Part shown: positions 36,395 to 48,208 of the stretch, piece by piece | Position numbering within the stretch: position 1 is the first letter of the stretch | Layout: each line of letters starts with the position of its first letter | From: Macrotis lagotis | Taxonomy: Eukaryota; Chordata; Mammalia; Peramelemorphia; Peramelidae | Assembly (NCBI RefSeq): GCF_037893015.1 | Contig: NC_133666.1 | Location: 160,786,490 to 160,850,489, forward strand | Length of the DNA: 64,000 nucleotides | Direction of reading: 5' to 3' | Notes under the pieces: generated by a model | The model's database searches: none | What the model saw: only the letters and a program-made list of their open reading frames with translations | What the model was told of the DNA's origin: nothing | Translations under genes and position numbers: made by a program

Positions 36395-37432
36395 AAATGA
36401 TTTTTAAACTCCTTCCTGGTCTTTTCAAAATAGTCTTTCCAGACTGGAGACAAGTCATATTCTCCTCTGAAATTCTAGATCTCTCTGAGTTAGGATCCTT
36501 ATCTTCAAGCTAGCTTTTAAAGCACCCTGCTTTTCACTGGTCTTTCTTCATTTTCCTAGGATCTTGTGATGGGGAGGGGCTGGCTCACCGACCTTTGGTG
36601 TTGAGATCCCTAGAAGCTATGCTCACTGGGTTTAGGGACACTAAGTGTGTTGGCCAATAATGGATGTTAAACCCTTTTTCTGGATTGTCTGTGAACTTGA
36701 TTAGTGGCCCACTCCCTAGGCAGTGGGAGGGAAGGGGAATGGGGTGGGGGAACAGTAGGATCTGGGTTATCCTAGAGCAATGTGACTTGGGCCCTTGATC
36801 TATATAATTAATCTACTTAATCCTCATTCAGCACTGGGAGAAATATATCATCCATTCCTAAGGGGGGAAGGGGGCTGATTTTTGTTCTGGGAAGAGTCGC
36901 TTTCTAGCACAAGAATGTGGGAAGGGGACTCAACTGGTAATGTGTAGACTTTGCTGAAAACATAAGGGCTCATGGCCCTGGTCTTTCAGACCAGCCAAAC
37001 TGACTGGACTGATGTCTAGCTGCTGTCCTAGAACTCTTCTGCCCCACAAAATAAATTCTTGCATAATGCAGCTCTCCCTGCCACCACAGACACATAGCAA
37101 ATGCTTCTGCTGCTCTTCTCAGGTTAGTCCCTGGCTCTCACTCTGCTTCCCCTCCACTGGTTCTTTGCTCTCTGGGACAGACCTTGTTAGATGTTCTCCT
37201 CAGTTCTTCTTTGGGTTTTGTGGATCCAGATTCTGTTAAGAGGCTTGGTTCATGTTATTTCTAAGATAAAGCCAGGAGAGCTTAGGAAAATAGGGGCTTT
37301 TCTCTGCCATTATTGGCCAGAAGTGATTACTTAGCATATGCTGTCAGTACACCTATTTAATGACCCTAATGTTGTTGAAAATGCAGATTAAAAGGAGTAA
37401 AACAGATCTTCCATTTCTTGCCATCCTGGATT
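36395..37432 (-). mobile_element. 5'UTR of the older host L1
   Basis: Aligns by eye with the L1 5' region at 48.9-49.85 kb ('ctggtctttcttcattttcc', 'gattctagatctctctga'). The element starts near 37432 with 'caaatccaggatggcaagaa' on the minus strand. Confidence 0.7.
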
Positions 37433-37933
37433 TGAGAGGTTCCTTAATTTGTACTTCGTAATTCCCTAATCACCAACCTTTTATGGTCTCTTATTTTCTG
37501 CTAGATTTAGGAATTATGAAGTTGTGTCATCTTGTACCTCTCTCTCTAATTTCTTGACCTTTAATTTGATGTTTCTTATATCCATATCACCTCAAAATTA
37601 TTATGCCATTTTATATGCAAAGTAAAGATTAATTGTTGAAGTTTTTGAATTATTTTTACTCATAAAATGCCATTTTAACTTAGCAGCTTATCTAAGACTA
37701 TGTCTTTAAACAAATAGATTCTTACCATTATGGTCTAGTGGATAATATATTAAATTTTTGATCAAACATCACAATGCGAAGCCTGGCTCTGTTAACCTAT
37801 GTTAATTAAGTCACAGAACCTTTCTAAGTCTCAATTTCCTTATGTACATTCTAACAGTTTGGGTTAGATGATCTTAGAGACTGTATGACAGAGCTGGTAA
37901 GAAACTTGATATGAATTTAAGAAGATAGGTTCA
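37433..37933. other. Unclassified intergenic DNA
   Basis: No gene recognised. The stretch around 37730-37910 has weak, degraded similarity to the tail side of old SINEs, too diverged to call. Confidence 0.5.
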
Positions 37934-38085
37934 GGAGCAGCTAGGTGGCATAGTGGATAAAGAACCAGCCCTGGAATCAGTAGTACCTGGGTTCAAATCT
38001 AGTCTCAAACACTTAATACTTACCAAGCTGTGTGGCCTTGGGCAAGACACTTAACCCCATTTGCTTTGCAAAACCTTAATTTTTT
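37934..38085 (+). mobile_element. WSINE1-type SINE
   Basis: Complete plus-strand SINE ('gcagctaggtggcatagtgg' to 'ccccatttgctttgcaaaac'). Confidence 0.92.
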
Positions 38086-38089
38086 TTTA

Positions 38090-38991
38090 AACTAAGAATA
38101 GCAATAAAAATGTATTCATTGATAAGGACCACTTAATTTTAGAATTAAAAAAAAACTCATTAACTCACTATTTGATAAAGCCCAAAATAAAATTATTTAG
38201 GAAAAAAGTCCTTATTTGATTGGAATTATTAATAGAATTGAAAAAGTCAATTTCTGAAGCCAATAACTGTACATAAGGTAATACCTTTTTTCAATATACT
38301 AAAATAAATTGAAAATGAATTTGTGACCTGAATATTAAAGTTCTTATCATAAAAATAATGTGCAAAATAAATCATATACTTTTCAAAATTTTGCGCAAAT
38401 TTATTAACCGTATAGAATTTAGCGGCTATTGTAAAAAAAGATAAAAGATGATTTTGATTAAATTTAAATTGAAAAGTTTTTGCATGAATTGGATTAATGT
38501 ATGTAGAATAAGAAGTAGTCAGGAAAAAAAACATAATCTGATTTTTCAGATATAGATTAAATATCAAAAGTATCTAGACAACTAACATAAACATGTTTTA
38601 TAAATGTATCAAAAATTACTCAATGCACATGGTCCAATGATATGATCAAGTAATTATTAGAAAGAATAATTACAAATTAACAACCTCTTAATGAAGTTTA
38701 TAATTATTAATAAACAAAATTGTCAATTATATCAGGCCTGAGGTTCCAATTCACATCAAGAAACTTGCCAAAGCTAGAGGGATTATAGAAAGAAAGAAAT
38801 ACCCTATGCATTGATGATGGTATTATAAATTAGAACAACCATATTTGAAAGCAATTTATATATGCAAATAAAGTGATTAAAATATGCATATACTTTGAAT
38901 TAAAGAATATCTAAATAAATTGTGTTATACTAATCTAAAGGAATTTTCATCAACATTAAGTAGATCTTTAATTTAAATAGACTCTAGAAAA

Positions 38992-39029
<38 letters not shown>

Positions 39030-39212
39030 ACAATAATATAAATTTAAAAAATTAGAAATAAATATTGTAAAAGTGTAAAGAAAATAGCTCCAAACTAGAG
39101 ACTATCCCCTTACTTGGTACAGATGGGATATATATATATAATATTCAATATGTTTCCAATTTTGATTTGGGTTTTGCTGATTTTTTATAAACAATTTCTT
39201 AAGAAAATTCTT
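38090..39212. other. Unclassified very AT-rich DNA with (TA)n
   Basis: No gene or repeat family was recognised. A (TA)n run occupies 38994-39025. The 106-codon minus-strand open frame at 38247-38567 shows no known motif and is likely random in AT-rich sequence. Confidence 0.6.
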
Positions 39213-39226
39213 AAGAAAATTATTTT

Positions 39227-39905
39227 CTTTTTTTCTCTTCTCTCCTGGCCTAAAAAGGGTGCCAGCTCCACTGGGGTAGTATGGCAGTCCAGACTGTGAT
39301 CAAGGTTTGAATATGGATAAAGCACAAGTGTCCTGTCCCAGGGACAGAGGAGATACCTCAACAGTTCCCCCCACTGCCACCTTACCTTTAGTGGGCTGAG
39401 ACCTCTGTGTACAGCTGTCTGGTGGCTCTGTGGGCCTGCTTTTGTTTCCATGACTTGGGCAAAGCCAAGGGTCATGGCTGCAATGCGGACTGAGACTGTG
39501 CTGAGGGTCATACTGGCCTGGGCTCAGCACACAATAATGGAGGTCTCCCTGTTGATCTTCCAAGTTGTCCTTGGTGTTCCCTGGGTTGGCAAGTAAGAAA
39601 ATTGCTTCTGCTGCCACAAGCAGGCGCTTTCAGGGACCCAGGCATCCCACAGGCTCTTCTGGAAATGCTAGAGTTCCTTCACCCAGTGATACAGGCTTGC
39701 TTTGACACTCCCTTAAACCCCATGGAACAGAGCTTTCTTATGATCTTCCATGTTACCTTGGGCTGTAGAATTGTCTCACTGGAAATTTCTGTGGTTTCTG
39801 TCTCTTAAAATTTTAGTTAGAGTCATAATTTTAAGGTTTTTGTTATATTTTAGAAGAGAGTTCCTGGGAAATCTTATCCTCATGATGCCATATTGGCTCC
39901 CCCCC
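39227..39905 (-). mobile_element. Retrocopy of a LINE 5'UTR only
   Basis: About 680 bp match the 5'UTR of the ORF1-only LINEs, especially copy 2 ('tttagttagagtcataattt' at 39821 and 62441). The 5' end is near 39905 ('gggggagccaatatggcatc' on the minus strand). It is flanked by near-identical repeats AAGAAAATTATTTTC (39213-39227) and AAGAAAATTATTTCC (39906-39920), differing at one base, and ends on its own strand in an A-rich tail. So a short transcript containing just the 5'UTR was inserted as such. Confidence 0.75.
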
Positions 39906-39920
39906 AAGAAAATTATTTCC

Positions 39921-40316
39921 TTAATAAAAAATTAGATAAGTGATAGTGCAGAGGTGGAGAACAGATACAAGTAGACATTGAAGAAATATAGAAATAAAAA
40001 ACCATTAAATCATTTTAAAAGACAGAAATGTATTGAATATGACCTTGACTATGGCACCCTTGCTCAGTGTTTTGGTAGTCTACTTCACCTGATGATAACT
40101 CAAGTAGAAGTATCTGAGAAACCTTATTACAGAAAGATGGATAATATGCAATTAAAAAACCCTTAGTGCCAGATTCACAGAATGTGCAAGTATTCTATTT
40201 TGTGATTCATTTTCTCTCAAAAGAGGGACTTTTTCATTGTCTATTGAATTGGAACTGATAATGAATTCAAAAAACATTAAGGAGTTAAGGAATTTTCTAT
40301 TTCAATTTTTACTACA

Positions 40317-40359
<43 letters not shown>

Positions 40360-40969
40360 AGAGAGAGAGAGAGGTTTGAAGTTAGGTAGAGAGAACACTA
40401 TTTATTTTTGTACAGAGAATACAAATATAAAAAGTCACTACCTTGAAAGAGATCACATTTTAATAGGAAAAATTATAAATAAAAAAGACATGAAGTGGCA
40501 ATAGAAAGAGGACACATAGCCATTGGAGGTGAAGTGTAAAAGTACAAAGAGTTAAGATAGAACCTAGAAAAGAAATTGAGTATATTATGGTTATTGAACA
40601 CAATATTTTATTAGGAAGAACACTAAAATACCTTTTCAAACTAGGTAAAAGAAAATTTATTGATATACAACTTGACTTTATTTCCTAATTATTTTGCAAA
40701 TTGCTGGCATGATTTTTAATTAGTTACCAATTTAATTGTTCATTTTCTAAGCACTTTTTTGAAATATGTTGAAATGACCAAAAGTAAAATTTCCATTTTA
40801 TTCTTATATGGTTATAATTTATTTATGAAGGTGTCTATTCTATATAGGATACTTAAAATTCTAAATATATTATATAAATATCTTGATTCAAGCTTAATCA
40901 TTATTATGATTATATTCTTGATTCCCTCAAATCAAATTAGAATATGGAAGGTTAGAATGATTTGCTGTT
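39921..40969. other. Unclassified AT-rich DNA with (TA)n(GA)n
   Basis: No gene recognised. A (TA)n run lies at 40321-40357, followed by (GA)n to about 40373. The last ~70 bases may belong to the left arm of the inverted repeat described at 41.9/43.2 kb. Confidence 0.6.
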
Positions 40970-40981
40970 AAATTCAGTGAG

Positions 40982-41934
40982 GAGATCAAAGCAATCCATA
41001 GCCATATGATAAAATGCTCTAAAATCATTAATTATTAGAGAAATGCAAATTAAAGCTTCCCTGAGGTACCACCTCACACATCTCAGATTGGCCAATATGA
41101 CCAGGAAGGATAATGATCATTGTTGTAAGGGTTGTGGGAAATCTGGGACACTATTACATTGTTGGTGGAGCTGTGAACTCATCCAACCCTTCTGGAGAGC
41201 TATTTGAAACTAAACCAAAATGGCAACCAAAAATGTGCATACCCTTTGACCCAGCAATACCACTACTGGGTCTATACACTGAAGACATTATGAAAAAAGG
41301 TAAAAACATTACTTGTACAAAAATATTTATAGCAGCCCTGTTTGTAGTGGCAAAGAACTGGAAATCAAGTAAATGTCCTTCAATTGGGGAATGGCTTAGC
41401 AAACTGTGGTATATGTATGTCATGGAACACTATTGTTCTATTAAAAACCAGTAGGGATAGGATTTCAGGGAAACTTGGAGGGATTTGCATGAACTGATGC
41501 TGAGTGAAATGAGCAGAACTAGAAAAACACTGTACACGCTAACAACAACATGGGAATGATGTTCAACCTTGAAGGACTTGCTCATTCCATCGGTACAACA
41601 ATCGGGAACAATTTTGGGCTGTCTGCAAAGGAGAGTGCCATGTGTATCCAGATAAGGAGCTGTGGAGTTTGAACAAAGTTCAAGGAATATTCCATTTAAT
41701 TTAGAAAAAAACAGATATCTTATTATCTGATCTTGTTACCTCTTAGATTTCTCATCTCTTCTTTAAGGATATGATTTCTCTCTCATCACACCCAATTTGG
41801 ATCAAGGTACAACATGGAAACAAAGTAAAGACTGACAGATTGCTTTCTGTGGGGGAGGGGAGGGAAGTAAGATTGGGGGGAAATTGTAAAACTCAAATAA
41901 TATCTTTAATAAAAATAAATTTAAAAAAATAAAT
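40982..41934 (+). mobile_element. Young 5'-truncated L1, with 12-bp duplication
   Basis: Flanked by AAATTCAGTGAG at 40970-40981 and 41935-41946. It contains the last part of ORF2 (open frame 41113-41454: IPFDPAIPLLGLYTED, then FIAALFVVAKNWKSSKCPSI and KLWYMYVMEHYCSIKN, the conserved L1 ORF2p C-terminal block), a 3'UTR with a G-rich tract at 41851-41880, AATAAA and an A-rich tail. Its open ORF2 tail and perfect duplication make it one of the youngest L1 insertions here. Confidence 0.9.
41851..41880 (+). other. G-rich tract in L1 3'UTR, quadruplex-prone
   Basis: Runs of G5, G4, G3 and G6 separated by 1, 1 and about 9 bases satisfy a four-tract pattern for a G-quadruplex. L1 3'UTRs of placental mammals are known to carry a G-rich polypurine tract at the same position. 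Confidence 0.7.
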
Positions 41935-42140
41935 AAATTCAGTGAGAATATTTTGAGGTAATTCAGTGGGAAAAGACTCAAAGCTGTGTGAATAACCAGG
42001 GTCTATCTTTTTCCAATTGTGATTAGATTTAATTCATTTGAAATTCCTCAAAAGTTCAATGTGTATCTGCATTTTTTAAATGTGTGAATCCTTTTGATTA
42101 TACATTGCAAAATAACATCTACAAACTATCAAATCACACA
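41935..42140. repeat. Left arm of a long diverged inverted repeat
   Basis: 'ttcagtgggaaaagactc' through 'tccaattgtgattagattta' and 'attcatttgaaattcct' are the reverse complement, with scattered mismatches, of 43285 down to about 43090. Similarity fades beyond about 42060-42140. The arm extends leftward past the young L1, which split it ('tgctgttaaattcagtg' at 40964 also matches the other arm). Confidence 0.8.
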
Positions 42141-42998
42141 ATGTTGGGAGCAGGTTGACTAAAGCAAAATAAACACATAACCTTGGGTTATTAGATTAAT
42201 CTTTCATTAGCACATTAAATACAATATATTATATATTCTTTCTTTATGAAACAGCATGTAGACTTTTCCTTAATACAATAGAAGGTCTTCTCTGCTGACC
42301 AATAAAGAGTACATAATCAATAGCTGAACAAATGAAAATAGCTCATTTGTTAAATGAGTTATTAATGTCATAACATTGATACTATCAGTAATGTTTTCCA
42401 GTTGCAGATAACATCACCTATTTAAGACATTAAATATCTAAATCCTTGTAGGATGATTGCAACAAGTCATTTATATGAAAGTCTTGTTTTCTCAAGTAAA
42501 TGATTGCTCAATATTTCTATGATTCTTAATCTTTTTATTGCAAAATAATGTAGGTTTGTATTGTTTTTAATGTTTTTGTCTCCCAACCCCCAACTATTTT
42601 ATTACAGATAAGTTTTTAATTGAAATAAATTTCTAGTTCTTATTGTTTGGTATAATTTGTTTTCAGGATATTATGATATCCCTTGACACAGATCTTACAG
42701 TTATCAACATTTGGGAGTTTGAAACAAATGTTGTAATAATAATAATAATAATAAATTTAGTAAATAATATAAATACATTGAAAAGATAAGGTAGAAGTGG
42801 GTTCAGCTATCATCAGATCTCAGAATTAAAACTAACATTAGTAATTCCATCCCTTACTTAGACCTGAATATTAGATATATATTAATGATAGTATGAACCT
42901 TTTCACAAAGAAATCAAACTACAAAAACACACAGATGTGATAATCATTTTTGTATGTGAGAGTCTTTAGGCAAAATAAATGATCATGAGTTCCATTTG

Positions 42999-43016
42999 TC
43001 GCTATTTAAATAGCGA
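42999..43016. repeat. Perfect 18-bp palindrome
   Basis: TCGCTATTTAAATAGCGA reads the same on both strands. It lies about 80 bp inside the right inverted-repeat arm. Confidence 0.95.
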
Positions 43017-43089
43017 GAGGGTTCTCACTCTGTCTAGTTTACTCAGAGCACTGAGATAATTTTAATTCCCCAAACTAAAAACCATATTT

Positions 43090-43290
43090 ATAAACTCATT
43101 TTGGATAAAATGGTCAAATAAAACATCTACAAGTGGAAATTTTGTAGGAATTTCAAATGAATTAAATGTAATCACAATTGGAAAAATATAGTACCTGGTA
43201 ATTCACACAGCTTGAAGTCTTTCCCCACTGAATTAACTCAAAATACTCCCACTGAATTTAACAGCAATCCATATTTAATCCTATCTCCTC
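43090..43290. repeat. Right arm of the long diverged inverted repeat
   Basis: Reverse-complementary to the left arm at 41935-42140 plus 40940-40969. The arms are separated by about 1 kb in which no gene is recognised. The arrangement would fit an old DNA transposon with long terminal inverted repeats or two inverted copies of one repeat. Confidence 0.8.
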
Positions 43291-45360
43291 CATATTTTCA
43301 AACTTCGTGCATTTAAATAGTTTATTCAGTCTGTGGGGCTTTTTAGACTATGGGAAGAATAGAAGGATTGGCTGTCTTTCATTATATGTGACCCAAGGAT
43401 TGTTCTGTGTTAAATAAATGCTGAATGTTTTTAGTTGTTTGAATTTCCATCAAAAATATTCTTCTAATGATTTTACTTCACAACATACTCATCTCCATGT
43501 TCAATAGAATTTATTTGGTTGATAGATGAATAGGACATGCATGTATAAAGTAGAGCTAACAGCTTAGCTTAGAGGAAGTTAAAAACTAGTCTTTGGAAGT
43601 AGATAATGAGGTAAAAGGTTCTGATAATATAATTTTCCTCATCAGAAAAGACATGGTCCCTGAAATCCCTCTCTCTGGTTTTGACTAAAAATCTCAAACA
43701 GAGCAAACAGCTGGGTTAGACAAAATGCTAGTTGAGAAAAATCTGAGGACTAGGGCTCTTAAGCCTTAAGAAGACTAGGAATTACTTTGTCCATCTACAT
43801 CATGGTTCATTAAGTCCAGATCGAGTCTTAAGTTTTGGACAAGATGTCAAGTTGGTAAAGAGCAAGACCACATCCAGGAATGTTTCATATAAGCCACAGT
43901 GACTAATTTAATGCCATCATAGTTACATCAAATTTCGTTCAATGATCATTAAGTAGGGCATCTCAACATTCATGGAGAAACCCATTTCTTCTTATGATTG
44001 GTGAGGAACAGTTCAAAGTTTTTAATAATTTAACTTTCATTCCTATGATTTACTTCATATAACACAGGATAGTATTCTTACTAATCTCGTATGTGACTTC
44101 CTCACATTCAGATTACTAGCACTGCAATCATGTTTCAAAGCATAAAGATCAGGATCTCAGGTTTCTGGACTAGCAAAGAAGATTTGATGTCAAACTTGAT
44201 GAAAACTCTAAACTTTATTCTGTTTCACCTCCTACACCATGGGGATCACAAGATATGATAAGATGGATATCCCAGCAATTATGTGTCAAATCAGTCTGCT
44301 CTATTGAAAAAATAAACAAGAAAAAGAAGAAAAAAAACCTTTTAGCATCTATTGTTTAATGCTGATAAAACAGTTGCAATATCTTACTGCCTTTCTATTG
44401 ATCCATAAGAAACTATGATATCAGACACTTACAGCATATATGTCACAATGTTCTTTACATATGTGAAGAAACTACATGGTGGGGAAGTGGTATCCATTTG
44501 ATCCCCCCCCAAAAATTTATTGCATTTTGAAAACATTTGTTTCCTGACTTGGTTCCATGCTTGCCTAGTCTGGATACATTAATTATGCAATAGGGAATTT
44601 GCAGGAACTAATGCTTTTAAAAGCTTTAAAAGCAAAAATAGAACTTGGGTCATTCAGTCTTACTAGAAATAAATTTACTGGACAATCATTTGAGGGTTCT
44701 TCAAAATACTGTAATTTGAGTTCATTTTAACATTTTTCCATATCTAATATAATACATATAAAAGACATGTATACATATACAAATGTATGAGGGTCTTAAA
44801 ATACACTATTTGATATTAGACATTCCACAAACTGCATTACAACTATTCTGGTTACAATAATCATATATGTGAGTATACCTCTTATCAGGCTTTATTATTG
44901 CTTTGTGAAGAAAGCTCTATTTGTTATAATAGTATTGCTGTATCTTCAGTTTTTTCATTATGTGCTCTGAAAACATCTATTAGTCTTATAACTCTTTTTG
45001 ATGTTGAAATATTAATTGTTCTAGAATCAATTCATGTTATAACCCTAGTGTTACATTAACATTATATGTACTTTTGTTATATACATTCTTATTGTATAAA
45101 GTTAATAAATATGGATGTTTATTTTTCATTTTTCTATTGTAAGAATTACATCAATATATCTAGAGTTAACTTTACCTGCAAAGCTGCTATTATGGTAAAT
45201 TCTACTTGGTAGCTTTATTTTCAAAGGTGCTTATAGGTAGTAATCCAAGCAATCTGGAAACATTATTTTCATACATTGATTCAATTTGACCACTGATTTT
45301 AATTCAAAGTCTACCCCCTACACACACACTCTTAGTATCCATTAGGAATTTTAAACTTAT
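43291..45360. other. Unclassified AT-rich intergenic DNA
   Basis: About 2 kb without a gene or named repeat. Nothing coding is visible. A short (CA)-like run lies near 45320. Confidence 0.6.
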
Positions 45361-45860
45361 ATTTATTTTCTTTTTCTCTTTATTAAATTTTATTTATTTA
45401 TTTTTGAATTTTTACAATTTTCTCCATGATCTGGCTTCCCTCTCACCACCACCCCCACAGAAGGCAGTCTGTTAGACTTTATATGGTTTCCATAGCATGC
45501 ATTGATTTAAGTTGAATGTGATGAGAGAGAAATCATATACTAAAGGAAAAAAAAAACAAGTTTGAGATAGCAAATTACATAAAAAGGTAATGGCTTATTT
45601 TAAATTAAAGGTAATAGTCTTGAGTCTTTGTTCAAACTCCACAATTCTTTCCATGGATACAGATGTATTATCCATCACAGATAGCCCAAAATTGTCCCTG
45701 GTTGTCTCACTGATGTAATGAACAAGTCCATTAAGATGGATGATCACAACCATGTTGCTGTTAGGGTGTACAGTTTTATTCTGGCTCTCATCTCCCTCAG
45801 TGTCAGTTCATGCAAATCCTTCCAGACTTCCCTGAACTCCCATCCCTCCAAGTTTCTTTT

Positions 45861-46006
45861 CTTTTTTTTAAGTTTTTCCAAGGCAGTAGGGTTAAGTGGC
45901 TTGACCAAGGCCACACAGGTAATTATTAAGTGTTTGAGGCCATATTTGAACTCAAGTACTACTGATTCCATGGCTGGTGCACTATCCACTGTGCCACCTA
46001 GATGCC
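45861..46006 (-). mobile_element. WSINE1-type SINE
   Basis: Minus-strand SINE inserted in the L1 3' region; 'ccctccaagtttct' before and 'ctcctggtttct' after appear to be the decayed duplication. Confidence 0.9.
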
Positions 46007-47387
46007 TCTCTCCTGGTTTCTAATAGAACAGTAGTGTTCCATCACATGCATATACCACAGTTTATTAAGCCATTCCCCAATTGATGGACACTCACTCAAT
46101 TTCCAGTACTTTGCAACAACAAACAGGGCTGCTATGAAGATTTTTGTACAAGTGATGTTTCTAAATTTTTCATAATCTCTTCAGGGTATAGTCCCAGTAG
46201 TGGTATTGCTCGATCAAAGGGTATACACATTTTTTTGCTGTTTAGATGTAATTTCAAATTGCTCTTCAGAAAAGTTGAATGAGTTCAGAGCACAACCAAC
46301 AATGTATTATTGTCCCAGATTGCCCACATCCTTTCCAACATTGATCATTGTCCTTTCTGGATATATTGGCCAGTCTGAGAGGTTTGAGGTGATACTTCAG
46401 AGATGCTTTAATTTGTATTTCTCTAATAAGTAGTGATTTAGAGCAATTTTTCATGACTTTGATCATGAAATCACTTTGAGTTCCTCATCTGTAAATTGCC
46501 TTTTCATATCCTTTGACCAATTCTCAATTGGGTAATCACTTATTTTTTTTTTAATTTGACTCAGTTCTCTGTATATTTTAGAAATGAGTCCTTTGTTAGA
46601 CATACTAGTTCTAAAAATTGTTACGCAATTTACTACATTTCTTTTGATCTTTGTTACAGTGGGTTTTTCTGTGCAAAATTCTTTTAATTTAATGTAATAG
46701 AAATTATTTAGTTTGTTTTTAATTATGTTCTCCATTTCTTCCTTGGTCATAAACTGCTTGCCTTTCCAGAGATCTGACAGATAAACTATTCCTTGATCTC
46801 CTAGTTTCCTTATAGTATTGTTTTTAATGTTTAAATCCTATGTCCATTTGCATCTTTTCTTGGTGTAGGGTGTGATTTGTTGGTCTAATCCAATGTTCTA
46901 CCACTTCCAATTTTCCCAACAGTTTTTATCAAAGAGAGAGTTTTTATATTAATAGCTGGATTCCTTGGGCCTATCAAACAACAGATTACTATGATCATTT
47001 CCTGCTATTGCACCTAGTCTATTCCACTGATCCACCATTCTATTTCTTAGCCAATATCAGACAGTTTTTATAACTGATGTATAATCATATAATTTTATAT
47101 CTGGTAGGGTTAAACCATCTGCTTTTGCACTTTTTATTGAATCCCTTTATATTGTTAACTTTTTATTACTCCATATAAATTTACTTAACTTTTTTTTTCT
47201 AACTCATTAAAGTAATTCTTTGGAATTTTGGTGGTAGGGCACAAAATAAGTAGTTTAATTTAAGTAGAATTGTCATTTTTATTATATTAGCTTGACCTAT
47301 CCATGAGCAGTTGATATTTACACAGTTATTTAAATCTGATTTTGTTTGTGCAAGATGTGTTTTGTAATTGTTTTCAAAAAGTTTCTT

Positions 47388-47545
47388 GGGGCGGCTGGCT
47401 AGGTGGTACAGTTAATAGAGCCCCAGCCCTGAAGTCAGAATTACCTGAATTCAAATCTGGCCTCAGACACTTAATAATCACCTAGCTGTGTGGTCTTGGG
47501 TAAGCCACTTAACCCCATTTGCTTCGCAAAAACATAAAAAAAAAA
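47388..47545 (+). mobile_element. WSINE1-type SINE
   Basis: Complete plus-strand SINE; 'gtttctt' at 47381 and 'atttctg' after the A tail are a possible duplication. Confidence 0.9.
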
Positions 47546-47551
47546 TTTCTG

Positions 47552-47680
47552 AATTGACTTCAGACCAAGATGTTGAAGAGAAGACAGCCATAGTGCTTAT
47601 TTCCTGATCTTCCCTCACAAATTTTATGAAACAAACCTCTTAACAGAAATACAATCCATAAAACCCAGAAAGAGAAAGTG
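47552..47680 (+). mobile_element. Short piece resembling an L1 5' end, opposite orientation
   Basis: 'cagaccaagatgttgaagag' resembles the start of the plus-strand L1 at 3826. Only about 130 bp are present, ending exactly where minus-strand endonuclease sequence begins. Confidence 0.5.
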
Positions 47681-48107
47681 CCATGTACTGCAGGAAAAAA
47701 GTATATTCATTTCTATCCCCATTCAATTTCCTCCATAAGTCTATCATATCTAGGTTTTCGAACATTCTATTTAGATACTTAATTTCTTTTTTATTTATTG
47801 AATCTTTAGATTTATCTAAATTTGAGAGTGGGAAGCTGAGGTCTACCACCAGTAGAATTATGCTATGTGTGTCTTCCTCCAACTCCTTCAACTTCTCCTC
47901 TAAGAATTTGGGTGCTATATCATAAATATTTAGTATTGAAATTACTTTGTTGTCTATTATAACTTTTAGGAGGATATATTTTTCCTTTCTTATTTCTCTT
48001 AATGAGATCTATTTTTTACAGCTACTTTTCTGAGATAAGGATTGCTACCTCTGCTTTTTTAACTTCAGCTGATGCAAAATATATTTTGTTCCAATCTTTT
48101 ACATTTA

Positions 48108-48208
<101 letters not shown>

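Larger units (their letters stand above)
25691..37432 (-). mobile_element. Old L1 broken up by nested insertions
   Basis: One minus-strand L1 can be followed across almost 12 kb. Its 3'UTR and ORF2 C-terminus are at 25691-27190 (an ORF2 C-terminal block at 26229-26492 contains NKEMQIKTSLRYH and a CWKAYGKSG zinc-knuckle-like remnant). RT N-terminus and endonuclease lie at about 27200-28350. The spacer is at 28562-28699, ORF1 C-terminal at 31902-32270, ORF1 RRM and coiled-coil at 33098-34089, and the 5'UTR at 36395-37432. The RT palm with FADD is missing near 27195. The breaks are occupied by a SINE, a reversed L1 tail, an ORF1-only LINE, an L1 3' end, another SINE and a second ORF1-only LINE, each listed separately. 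Confidence 0.78.

Noticed and set aside
38247..38567. 106-codon minus-strand open frame in AT-rich DNA
   Set aside because: Low-complexity composition (Phe, Asn, Lys, Ile) and no homology recognised; most likely random.
41113..41454. 113-codon frame as a stand-alone gene
   Set aside because: It is the C-terminal piece of L1 ORF2 in a 5'-truncated copy; only the first 30 codons precede recognisable L1 protein.
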